NCBI RefSeq assembly: GCF_000283155.1
Contig: NW_004454229.1
Location: 10,127,336-10,191,335, forward strand
Source: Ceratotherium simum simum
Taxonomy: Eukaryota; Chordata; Mammalia; Perissodactyla; Rhinocerotidae
Reading direction: 5' to 3'
Length of the DNA: 64,000 nt
The position numbers and the translations under genes were made by a program. Shown here in pieces: positions 53,870 through 63,419 of the stretch; position 1 is the stretch's first letter; every line of letters begins with the position of its first letter. The notes beneath the pieces were generated by a model that saw nothing but the letters and a program-made list of their open reading frames with translations, was not told where the DNA came from and searched no databases.

Positions 53870-54292
53870 TAGGTGTGGCAGAGACCACTAGTGTGTCCAC
53901 CAACATCCATTCTCCCCATCTTCTAATATAGCACCCTAATTCTGGCATGTGGCCACCTAGAATAAAGGCAGTACTCCTTAGTGTCCCTTCTGTTAGGAGT
54001 GGCCAGTTGACTTGACCCTGGCCAATAAGGATGTAAAAAAGAAATTATGGGTACAACTCTAGCCATGCCTTTAAAAGAAATGAGGAGGTCCTCCTCTGAC
54101 CTCTTTTCTCTCTTCCAGCCATCTAGTTCAAATGAGGATGTGACGACGTGCCATCGTGAATCATGAAGATGACAGCAGTGTCCTAGGGATGAGGAGGAGC
54201 AAGCTAGAAGAAGGCTGTACCCAGCGTGACTTCACAGCGTAGAGCTGCCCTCTGCGCTCACACTTTTACAAGACTGAGACATACGTTTCTAC
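53870..54292 (+). mobile_element. MaLR/ERVL-type LTR-like repeat, degraded
   Basis: GCATGTGGCCACCTAGAATA, TGACCCTGGCCAATAAGGAT, CATGCCTTTAAAAGAAATGA, CATGAAGATGACAGCAGTGT, same order as at 14845-15120 in its left part. Family not fixed. Confidence 0.4.
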
Positions 54293-54294
54293 CA

Positions 54295-55058
54295 TTTTAA
54301 AGACACTTTTAATTCATTTTATTTGGAGTCTTGGCTACATGAAGTTGGACCTATATCCTGATTAATGGAGATGGCATGACACCCCTTCACTTATCCAGCA
54401 ACCTAACTTTTCCAGAAGACAGTTGTGAACAAAGAAAGAAACCAAAAAGACCCCTGAACAGCCAAAGTTATATTTTTACTGGAAGCTGATGTACTTTATT
54501 CATAGAAATGGCACCCAGACCAAGACTTGGTTGGTGCTTATCGACCCTGATCATATCCACATTTCCAATGAGCATGATTCCTGCTATATCAGTCCACAGC
54601 CAACACAAAGATGAGTAGAAAGGGAAGAGGACTGCCATTAGAAGATAAACTGGTAATACCAGGACATGACAGCACAATCTGACAGTGAGGGAAGACACTG
54701 CAAAAGGATAAAAAATAGATGTGAGAATTTAAAATCCACACATTCATAGGTCTGGGGCCACTTGTATATAGGGGCAAACAGTCCTGCATCTCTCAATAGC
54801 CCTTGAGAACATCAAATGTATAGCCCGACACAATAATTAATGTTCATAATCATATTTCTGAGTCATACTCTATTTTAAAAATCAGGGAAGTATGTAATTC
54901 ACTTATAAATATTTCCAGAACATTTGTTGTCTTGAAACTTTGCTTATTTGAAACATCTCAGCTGATGTGATGCCACCTATATAAATTATTTCAATACAAT
55001 TCAATGTTAAATGAAATACATTTGGATATCACACATGTAGTCAGTGTTACAACCGTGT
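54295..55058. other. Non-coding AT-rich stretch, no feature assigned
   Basis: No repeat or exon recognised. Confidence 0.45.
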
Positions 55059-55059
55059 A

Positions 55060-55192
55060 TTCTGAACCTACACTTTTACAGGCCTTGCCCTAGATGTGAT
55101 GTCCTACAGACGAATCAGACACCTCATTGCTGTTTAGAAACTCATGGTCTAGTTTGGACACAGACAAATAAAGAGATCATTATAACAGTAGA
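55060..55192 (-). mobile_element. L2 LINE 3' end, antisense
   Basis: ATTGCTGTTTAGAAACTCAT, GGTCTAGTTTGGACACAGAC. Confidence 0.6.
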
Positions 55193-55194
55193 TC

Positions 55195-56060
55195 ATATGC
55201 AAAAATCATATGCAGTGTAGATGAAAGAAAAAAGATTGCTCTACATAATATCAAAGGAACCCCTACAAAATGATAAGAAAAAGACAAACCATCCAAAAGA
55301 GAAAAGGGGAAAGATGATGAATTAGCTAGCCACCAAGAAGCAAATCCAAATGCCCAATAAACGTGAAATGATGCTCCTCCTTGGTAGACATCAAGAAAAT
55401 ACAAAGTAAATAGCAATGATATATTTATCAGGTTACTCATTACCTACGAGGTTAGCAAAAGTTAAAGAGAATGGTAACATGTACTACTGGCAAAGATATA
55501 GGAAAAAGGTTGCTTCATACACTCCAATGGAGATGTGAATCATTATCTTCTCTTTGGAAAGATATATGCCACCATCTATTAAAACTTTAAAAAGGACATA
55601 TCCTTTCACTCAGAAATATTACTTTTGGGAATCTACTCATAAAAGTTAAAATATCAACAGATAACGATAAATGTACAAGGATGCTTATTTCAGCATTGTT
55701 TATAAAAATTAGTGGAACAAAGGAAAATGCCCATCTGGAGGAATGCTTGAAGGAATCTGTGGTATATTCATACCATTTAAACTTACACAGCCATTGAAAA
55801 GAGTGACACCTCTATATACCAACCGAGGCTGGGCTAGTGGTGGGGGCAAGGAGATAGTTTTCTATAGTATTTTGGGTGAGAAATGCAATATGCCAAGGAA
55901 GATATATGTGATCTCACTTTTAAAATCAATGACAAAAATCCCTATGTATGTATATATGTATGTGTGAACATATATGTGTAAATGTTACAGGAGCTTAGAG
56001 GAAGATACAGAAGGCATCTACCTTATTAGATTAGTTTGTGGGGCAAGGGAAAGTAAATAA
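55195..56060 (+). mobile_element. Old L1 (L1ME/HAL1-like) ORF2 end, sense
   Basis: CAAATGCCCAATAAACGTGA, GAAAATACAAAGTAAATAGC, TTAGCAAAAGTTAAAGAGAA, ATCTATTAAAACTTTAAAAA and TATTTCAGCATTGTTTATAA follow ORF2 of old L1s; then the 3' region. The frame is heavily broken. Confidence 0.75.
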
Positions 56061-56110
56061 ACAAAAAACTATATCAAAAAATAAATGTCCAGGATAAAAA
56101 GCTAACAGCT

Positions 56111-56320
56111 GGGGCCGACCCCGTAGCTTAGCGGTTAAGTGCGCGCGCTACACTGCTGGTGGCCCGGGTTCGGATCCCGGGCGTGCACCGACGCACCGCG
56201 TCTCCGGCCATGCTGAGGCTGTGTCCCACATACAGCAACTAGAAGGATGTGCAGCTATGACATACAACTATCTACTGGGGCTTTGGGGGGGAAAAATAAA
56301 TAAATAAAATCTTTAAAAAA
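56111..56320 (+). mobile_element. ERE1 SINE, full length
   Basis: Near twin of the copy at 20370: GGGGCCGACCCCGTAGCTTA, GGTTCGGATCCCGGGCG, AGCAACTAGAAGGATGTGCA. Perfect 15-bp target duplication, AAAAAGCTAACAGCT, at 56096-56110 and 56321-56335. Young insertion. Confidence 0.96.
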
Positions 56321-56589
56321 AAAAAGCTAACAGCTTGCATAATAAGGCAGAGAATGTAAAATTGTGTCTATCTACATACGCTAGTATATATGCCTAAGGA
56401 GATAAAGGAAAGGACGGTCACCAAATGAGAGATAACACAAGAACTGGAATTTCAAGTGACTTTTACTAACTTCTATATTTTTCTATACTTTTGCGTTTTT
56501 TTACAATTAACTTGCAGTATTTATATGATTTGAAAAATTAACACAGTGATAAAAAGCAACCACTGTCAGTGCTGGTCAATATTGAATGG

Positions 56590-56735
56590 AGTTAGCTAAG
56601 AAGACTTCACGCAGGACTTGGCACTGACCTCAGTTTAAAGAGCCTATTGGATTGGGAGGAGAGTTGAAAAGGGAGAGTGTTCCAGGCAGGAAGAACTGCA
56701 TAAATACACGTATGGAGTAGAAACAAACACGGACT
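56590..56735 (-). mobile_element. L2 LINE fragment, antisense
   Basis: GAGAGTGTTCCAGGCAGGAA followed by CTGCATAAATACACGTATGG. Confidence 0.6.
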
Positions 56736-56876
56736 CACCCTCAGGCAGTCTGCCTCATCCTGAACGGAAGATAAAGCAGCAGCAAATGGCTGGGGTTCCA
56801 TGACTACAGTAAAACCAAACAGATAAGAAGTAGAAATGGCCAACATAATACACGTTCAAAAATGTGATTTTTAGAG

Positions 56877-57124
56877 GCTGGCCCGGTGGCGTAGCAGTTA
56901 AGTGCGCGCACTCCACTGCGGCGGCCCAGGGTTCGGATCAGGTTCAGATCCCGGGCGCGCATCAACGCACTGCTTGTCAAGCCACGCTGTGGCAGCGTCC
57001 CATATAAAGCAGAGGAAGACGGGCACAGATGTTAGCCCAGGGTCGATCGTCCTCAGCAAAAAGAGGGGGATTGGCAACGGATGTTGGCTCAGGGCTGGTC
57101 TTCCTCACCAAAAAAAAAAAAAAT
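56877..57124 (+). mobile_element. ERE SINE (ERE2/3-like) with doubled box B
   Basis: Head GCTGGCCCGGTGGCGTAGCA. The box B region carries an 11-base tandem duplication, GGTTCGGATCA at 56930-56940 and GGTTCAGATCC at 56941-56951. Body GTCAAGCCACGCTGTGGCAG, A tail at the end. Target duplication TGTGATTTTTAGAG at 56863-56876 and 57125-57138. Confidence 0.94.
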
Positions 57125-57139
57125 TGTGATTTTTAGAGT

Positions 57140-57882
57140 TAACATTAACAAACAAAAACAGCTTGGTTTCTTCAAATTCTACAAATTGACAAATATTTTG
57201 AGTTCCTAGGACTCTGTCCATGGTGACACCATGTGTTGCACTCAGATGTAAACTTCAGTTTGGTAACATTTTCATTTTAAACCCTCCTTCCTGTCAGTTT
57301 TCAACTCGGCTGTAAATATTTGCTTGGAGAAAAAATGTCACTAAAGATCTAAGCTCAAGCTTCCAAAAAAAAAAAATGATCATTTGAAACAAGAAGTTGT
57401 ATTCTGCATGTTAATTAAACAGGAAGTCTCAAGACCTATGGCTCAGAGCTCATTTTAGGAAAAAAATGTTTTTATTTATTAAAAGCCTATGAATACAAAT
57501 GAATTCTGTATTTGGTATTCAGTCTTGTTTAATTTTGTCCCCTTTGAGATAGGAACTCCATGTGCTTTGCCAGATAAATTGAAAGACTGTCTAATGTCAC
57601 CGGGTCTCCTGTCCTCCACAATATGACTGTTTTATAAGTCACAAGTGAACAATTATTAATGATATAGGATTCTTGCACTACCACCAACAAAGAGCGAGCT
57701 TAAATGTCACTGACTAATGGTCACTTCCTTGCCCAAACAAACCAGTGTCACCAACAGCCCAAGGTAGTTGATTTCAACCTGTGAAACACTCTCTTCTCTC
57801 CTTCACAAGGTGCCTGTCAACTCTCTAAGTGGGGGTAAAGTCACAAGAGCCTCAACGTTTCTAGTCCCATCACTGTGTCAGG
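57140..57882. other. Repeat-poor AT-rich stretch
   Basis: No transposon recognised. Contains GAACAATTATTAATGATATA near 57645. No exon-like structure. Confidence 0.35.
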
Positions 57883-57884
57883 AA

Positions 57885-58032
57885 GCACAGCAGATAATAT
57901 TATTATTCCATTTCCAGGAAATTGAAAGAGACACACAGAACCATCAGGTGACCCTTTGTATGCCTGATAGTGGAGTAGGAGGAAAAACTCAGGTTCCTGA
58001 ATTGCAAAGCCGATGTCTTTTTAAACAATGAT
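57885..58032 (-). mobile_element. MIR SINE fragment, antisense
   Basis: ATATTATTATTCCATTTCCA, GGAAATTGAAAGAGACACAC, GATGTCTTTTTAAACAATGA. Confidence 0.65.
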
Positions 58033-58164
58033 CCTTCTAAGCATTGGGTTAACAATGAGACAACAAACCAAGAAAAATGTCATCATTTCATGCTTTGCTG
58101 GATTCCAAGAGCAGCAACAGGGACCAGTGAAAAAAGAGTCTGAAGAAAGAAAATGAGAACAGAT

Positions 58165-58362
58165 GTTGAGACTAGACACATGGGGTCCCAACCCTAGTCC
58201 TGCATTTACTGGCCACATGACTCTCAGCATTCATTTAACCTCACTGACCTCAGTTTCCATCGATGGAAATATGGGGTTGTTTTGAGAATTAATGAGATAA
58301 CATATGAAAAGTGTCCATAAGCACAAGATAGGTACTCAGTGAAGATCATTGCTGTGAAGGCA
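58165..58362 (+). mobile_element. MIR SINE, sense
   Basis: TTACTGGCCACATGACTCTC, TTTAACCTCACTGACCTCAG, GGGTTGTTTTGAGAATTAAT, AGATAGGTACTCAGTGAAG. Confidence 0.85.
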
Positions 58363-58373
58363 TCAACAGTGAC

Positions 58374-58419
58374 AACGATGATGGTGGTGGTGATGATGAT
58401 GATGATGATGATGATGACA
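58374..58419. repeat. (GAT)n microsatellite
   Basis: About a dozen GAT/GGT triplets, the right two thirds pure. Confidence 0.93.
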
Positions 58420-58479
58420 GTTCTACCGCTGCGTAACTCCAGGATCTTAAACAGGTCCCAGCTCTTATACACTTGAGTG

Positions 58480-58628
58480 GCAAAGACCATAGACTACCTA
58501 TGCTCAAATCCCAGCTTTACCACTTAGCCACGCCTCATATTCCTTATGTGTAGAGTGTGAAGACGAAACAAGTTAATACATCTAAAGTGTTTAGAGAAGC
58601 ACCTTGCCCATAGTAAACTTTTCCCTCT
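58480..58628 (+). mobile_element. MIR SINE, sense
   Basis: GCTCAAATCCCAGCTTTACC, ACTTAGCCACGCCTCATATT, GAAGCACCTTGCCCATAGTA. Confidence 0.75.
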
Positions 58629-58714
58629 CTTAAATAAAGCAGTTGGACAAAAGGATCTGCAAGTTCAAGTTCTTATGTCACCTGGTCAGGATTTCCAATC
58701 CAGAAGAAACACTG

Positions 58715-58990
58715 TATGGTCCAAAGAGTACAGTCTCTAGTGTCAGAAAGACTTCAGTTCAGACCCAAGTTCTGAAATGCACTCACTGGGTGAATTAGGA
58801 CAAGTTAGTCGATGTCTCTGGTCTATAGTTTCCTTAAAACTTAAAAATTCAGCAAATATTTTACTGATATTTATTGTGCCAGGCAGTACTCTAGGTGAGG
58901 ATCATAATGTTATATCTAGGATTGTTAGAAAGATTAAATAAAAAAATACAGGTAGTATGCCCAACCCAGGACCTAACATTCATTAAACAC
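58715..58990 (+). mobile_element. MIR SINE split by an L2 scrap
   Basis: Head and core 58715-58848 (AAAGACTTCAGTTCAGACCC, TTAGTCGATGTCTCTGGTCT). An antisense L2 scrap follows (ACTGATATTTATTGTGCCAG, near 58865). The MIR tail resumes at about 58905 (AGAAAGATTAAATAAAAAAA). Confidence 0.65.
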
Positions 58991-59103
58991 ACAAAAACAA
59001 GAGCTGTAATTCCACTATCCCACCCAGAAGGCAGATGCTATCAAAGCCAAGTTCTGGAGGCCTCCACATCCACCACCTCACTGACAAAATATTCCAACAC
59101 TAG

Positions 59104-59394
59104 TTTCAAACCACCCCATCAGGTTTTGTAGCATACCTGCAAAACCACAAACTGTGTCCACAGTTGCTCCCCAAAGTCTCAAACAAAGAACTCTGTCCAT
59201 GGTTTTGGTTCAAAGACGACTTCAGATGTGCAGATGAGCACGACTGGGAGAAAGAGGAAGTTCTTAATGCCATAGTCCCAGAAAATGTAGACCCTGCCAG
59301 TGCTGAAGTCCCCAGACTTGAGTGCCAGCAAAGCATCTTCAAGAAGCAGCCCTACCAGCCAGCCTCCTTTCCCACTAAGTCACTGCACTAAAGT
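59104..59394 (+). other. Open frame of coding-like composition, unsupported
   Basis: A plus-strand frame is open for 96 codons in a repeat-free gap between MIRs, ending in a TAA stop at about 59392-59394. It has no ATG. The deduced peptide is mixed and charged (for example FKDDFRCADEHDWEKEEVLN) rather than low-complexity. It has no similarity that I recognise. It may be a fragment of a decayed coding exon or processed pseudogene, or chance. Listed so it can be searched. Confidence 0.2.
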
Positions 59395-59444
59395 CAAGGC
59401 AGAAGGTTTTCTGCCCCTTTCTGGGATCAACTCTCACATCTAGG

Positions 59445-59652
59445 AATACAGAATGAGCCTTGGGCCCAAAGACCTGGGTTCATCACTTTCCACTTCTTCC
59501 TGGCTCTAGGGGCTTGGCCAAATCACATTAACTTCTCATGAGTGTCTTCATTTCTAATCTGTAAAAGGACAGTGACACCTAGTTGGAAGGGCGTCTGTGA
59601 TGATGTGAGCTAAGGCTCTGCAATAAGCTCTGAGCGAATACTGGGTATACAA
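59445..59652 (+). mobile_element. MIR SINE, sense
   Basis: AAGACCTGGGTTCATCACTT, GGCTTGGCCAAATCACATTA, CTAATCTGTAAAAGGACAGT. Confidence 0.82.
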
Positions 59653-59697
59653 AGGTGAGTTAGGTGCCTTTCCTCTAGGTACCCACAGACCCACCTA

Positions 59698-59902
59698 TGG
59701 AGTCAAGTGGAAAGAGCAGAGGCAATAAAATGAAGGAGATCTGGGTTTGAATCCAGACCCCACGACTCCTTGCCTTTCTGAATGCCCAATTTATATAACC
59801 TCTTGGAGCCTAGCTTTCTTTATCTGTAAAATAAAGTTTATAACACTAATCATGAGGGCTATTATGAAGATTAGTGAAGCAATTTACTTAATGTAATTTA
59901 AG
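59698..59902 (+). mobile_element. MIR SINE, sense, near full length
   Basis: GTCAAGTGGAAAGAGCAGAG, GATCTGGGTTTGAATCCAGA, TTTCTTTATCTGTAAAATAA. Confidence 0.87.
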
Positions 59903-59919
59903 AAATAAACCCAACCAGT

Positions 59920-60072
59920 ATGCGTTCATTTGTTCCATATTTGTGGAGCAATTATGACATGTATAACACTGCATTAGGCATTATTGGGATATACACAGAT
60001 ACACATTGCATGATCCCTACATATGATCTAGTTAGGAAAATATGACAAAAGTCAAGAAGAAATGCAAGTATT
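59920..60072 (-). mobile_element. L2 LINE 3' end, antisense
   Basis: GTTCATTTGTTCCATATTTG, GGCATTATTGGGATATACAC, TGATCTAGTTAGGAAAATAT. Confidence 0.72.
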
Positions 60073-60094
60073 TAATAACGTAGGCTTTTAAAAT

Positions 60095-60225
60095 AGAGGG
60101 TATTTAGGTGGGGTGGGGGAAAGGATTGTCACTTTTTACACATTTCTGCGTCATTTGAATTTTTTAAAAACTTGTATTATTTTTGTAATCAAAAGAAAGA
60201 AAAAAACAGAAAATAAAAATAACGA
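60095..60225 (+). mobile_element. Old L1/HAL1 3' end, sense
   Basis: AACTTGTATTATTTTTGTAA followed by an A-rich tail (TCAAAAGAAAGAAAAAAACA) is the usual end of old L1ME/HAL1 copies. Confidence 0.6.
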
Positions 60226-60289
60226 GAGTAAGAGAGAATAAGAAATAAGTGAAAAAGGTGTCTCAGATGTTAATCATCCTTTAGAAGCT

Positions 60290-61000
60290 CTTCAAATGAA
60301 TGTCGTCATTAAACATCAATCAGACTCCTTTGTGCCCAGCACTGTGCTGTCCCCTGGGATTGAAGAGATGAGCAAGTCACCCCACTTGAAAGGAACTTAC
60401 AGTCTGTTGGGAGAGACACACACATGGAGAATTATAACATAGCACTTCAAGAGAAGGGTGTTCAGAGTGCTGCGGGAACACAGCTTACTGAGGGAAAGAG
60501 ACCTCGGAGTGGATGTTACTTTTGAAATGGATCCAAAGAATGAGGAGAGTTCAGCAGGTAAGGAGTAGGGAGGTATTTCCAGACAAGGAAAGAAGGTTGC
60601 ACCTGCAAAGGTATGAAAGGCATGTGTGCGATGTGAGTGTAGTGTGCATGTGTGAGAGTGTGTGTGTGTTTGTGTATGTGTGTGAGGGCATGTGTGATGC
60701 TGTGAGGGTCGTGTGTGTTTGTGTACGTGTGTGTAAGTGTGTATATGTGTGAGAGTGTGTATGATTCTGTGTGTGTGCACGTGTATGTGTCTGTGTGTGA
60801 AGCACATTAAGAGGGAGCAAGAAGGCGAGGCTATGAAAGGCCTTGAAGTCTATGGTCAGAGATGTGAATAATATGCTTTAGGCAATAGGGAAATTTTTAT
60901 GTTTTTTGATCTGGGGAGTAATATGATCAAAGCTATGTTCTAGAAAGATCATGTCAAACTGTGGTGATGGCCCATACTGGAGGCCCAGAGGTGAGTCTGG
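60290..61000 (-). mobile_element. L2 LINE 3' region, antisense, holding a (TG)n tract
   Basis: Left part: GTGCCCAGCACTGTGCTGTC, GAAAGGAACTTACAGTCTGT, AGGTATTTCCAGACAAGGAA. Right part, from about 60800: GAGGCTATGAAAGGCCTTGA, GAGTAATATGATCAAAGCTA, TCTAGAAAGATCATGTCAAA. One L2 expanded by an internal microsatellite. Confidence 0.84.
60625..60802. repeat. Imperfect (TG)n tract inside L2
   Basis: About 175 bases of TG repeats with GAG, TAT and ACG interruptions. It creates the long open frames on both strands (60397-60820), which are not genes. Confidence 0.95.
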
Positions 61001-61004
61001 AGAC

Positions 61005-61550
61005 TCTGAGGGTGGTCTGGAACGGGGACAAGGAGGCTGGGGAGGAGAAAATGAATGGGAACGATTCTCCTATCACTCTTAGTTCTGGGTGGCAGGCAAG
61101 AGTGTTTACTATATTATCATTCATTTTTCTTTTTAATTCAAAGTTAAGTGAATTAAAAATATACTTTAAAAAAAGTTATTCATTCAGTGGAAGACAGACC
61201 TAAAAACAAAGGAATACATCCCCTCCAAAGCTGTTTCAACACCAGCCTGTCCAAATGGATTGCACCAACTGGACCCAGACAAGAGGCGCTCTTGGGGCTG
61301 CACACAGCACACCTGCTCAGCAAACAGTCCCCCTCCATGCTCCAGCCCCACACCAGCAACTGGAGTCCCCAGTCAAGGAAGAAACGAGAAGCGCAGTCAA
61401 TGGCTTTCTGTGGCGCAATGTTTATCTCATAAGTAATTATCTGATTACGTCAAAGCAGAGTTCCAATCAATTCTATCTGCAATGAGTCTTCTGCAGCTTG
61501 GGGTTTTCCTTTACATTTTTTAAGCCATATGATAAAACAAGACTGCTTCA
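61005..61550. other. Non-coding stretch, no feature assigned
   Basis: No repeat or exon recognised. Confidence 0.45.
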
Positions 61551-61554
61551 TGTG

Positions 61555-61802
61555 GGTCCTTCTCTCCCCCTCTCTGTACTAGAATTCCTCCTCTCTGTTT
61601 TTCCTCCCCTGCCTGTGTCTCTCCCTCCTCATCTTCCTCCTCCCTGCCTCCTCCCTCATTCTCCACCTCTCCTACCTCGTTCCCGCTGTCTGGCTGTATC
61701 GGAAGTCTTGAGCTATCTCTGTCTCTCTTACCACTGCCCCCCCACCTCTTCCTCTTTCCTTCTTTCCCCTCTCCCTTCCTTCTGCCCCCATATCCCTTCC
61801 CA
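61555..61802. repeat. C/T-rich low-complexity tract
   Basis: Long polypyrimidine stretches (CTCCCTCCTCATCTTCCTCC style) over about 250 bases. The 109-codon frame through it is compositional. Confidence 0.85.
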
Positions 61803-61804
61803 CT

Positions 61805-63095
61805 ATATAAAAAAGCTTCAATTTTAAAAAACGAGCACGGCCTTTGCTAGCACAAGATTCTGACCAACAAACATGGTCACAGTAAGGTGACTGGCTGAGT
61901 CCAGCTTCAAGAAAAAAAAGATCTTGGAAAAGAGAGAGGGCTGAACGGTGGCCCTTCATTTTGAAGACGGCAGGTGGACACCAGTATCACTAGGCAGTCT
62001 TCCAGCTGGGCAATTCCTATTCGCTAATAAGCACCAGCCAGCCAGTTCCTCTCCCTCTCCACTGGCAGTGAGGTGGCACTGCCGCTGTCACATTGCACTG
62101 CTCAGCTACTCCTCCGGCTCAGCTCAGAAATGAAGAAAAGCCATAAAATTCAGAACCAGCTAATGTCAGCACTGCAGGGGATCTCAGAGACCACCTGGTC
62201 CAACCAGGTCAGGTCCCTGGTGGAGACACTGGGCCCCCAGGTCACTAAATGCCAAGAGGACCCACTATTAGAAAATCCAGACCTAGGACCTGTTGCAAAA
62301 ATCCCTCTGCTCTGGGAACGCCTTTAGATTTTTGCCTTCTGAACAGAAATCTACTATATCGAGTCCAATGTATGAACAGATAGGAAACGCTTAAAATAGA
62401 GACAGAAAGGAGTTAAAATGCACAGGTGCACGTTAGAAATCCACTGCATGCTCCCGACCAGAGGGTTTGAGCAGGGAAGTCTGTTGAAGATGGGGCTGCA
62501 GTGGTGGAGGGCTCTAAGCTCTGAAGACCTTTTTAATATGGCTGTATTGTAATACTGCAGTGCCAAACCCACCAGTCATTCCAAAAAAGAGAAAGGAAGC
62601 CTGCCTAGCAGCAGAAGTTCCCAGCCCTGGAAACAGATTGTCCCCCTTTTGCACCCACTTAATAACCGCTTTATTGAACAGGAGCAGGGGAAATGTGCAT
62701 CCTCGGAAGGCACAGCACAGGAACCTCCTTCCGCAACGACGCGATTCCTCGGACATGAAGCTAAAATGCATTCATCCGAAAACTCATCCTCCGAAAGCAA
62801 AAGCAAAGCCACTGTGAGGCAGAGCCCCTCGGAGACTGGGGGATGGAGGCTGCCAAGCAGGGGACACACCTTTTCTGAGCTGTTGGAAACACACCGCTTG
62901 CAAAGTCCACCCAGACTGTGCTGCCAAGGGTTAATTTCCTCCGCAAAAAATTCACACACATACACACACTCCCACTGCACTCCCACAACCTCCACCACCA
63001 CCACATATTTGAATCTTTTTAAATTCCCAGAAATTCCCTGATCAGCCATATCTTTTCGGAACATCCCCTCCACCTGGGCTGAATTCCCACCCCAT
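61805..63095. other. Mostly unique flank of the CpG island
   Basis: A MIR/L3-like antisense scrap (GGATCTCAGAGACCACCTGG) is near 62180. At 62576-63073 both strands stay open (130 codons plus, 165 minus) without recognisable similarity. A short CA- and CCA-rich patch is at 62950-63003. Confidence 0.4.
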
Positions 63096-63119
63096 CACCA
63101 GAGAAAGCCCACACAGCCG

Positions 63120-63200
63120 GGCATAATTATTTTCCTAGAAGGTTATGCCTAATTGGCCACTAACCTAATTGATTAATCATCTCATTTTTCAAGGCAGCAT
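63120..63200. promoter_or_regulatory. Homeodomain-site-rich block next to the CpG island
   Basis: Within 80 bases: GGCATAATTATTTTCC, GCCTAATTGGCC, AACCTAATTGATTAATCATC. The density of TAAT/ATTA cores 300 bases from a CpG island suggests a promoter-proximal regulatory element. Inference only; conservation not tested. Confidence 0.4.
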
Positions 63201-63419
63201 CAAAGAGCCAGGCTGACGGGGGAGAGAGAAAACACGCGTCCAGATAGCACGAAGGGTAAAACTACAGACTGCGGGAAAGACGCCCAGCCAGCTTGCCTGG
63301 TTTCTGGGCACAAAAGTGGACAGAAAAGAACAGAAAATCCAGAATGAGCAGGGAAATGCGCAAAACCACAGAAGGACTGAGCCGGGAGCCTCGACGCTGC
63401 CCAGCCAGCCTGAGTCCAG

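Noticed and set aside
60397..60820. 136- and 89-codon minus frames and a 79-codon plus frame
   Set aside because: They run through the (TG)n tract. The peptides are His/Thr or Val/Cys repeats.
62576..63073. 165-codon minus and 130-codon plus frames overlapping each other
   Set aside because: Both strands open over the same bases; no ATG-led conserved protein features; includes a CA/CCA-rich patch.
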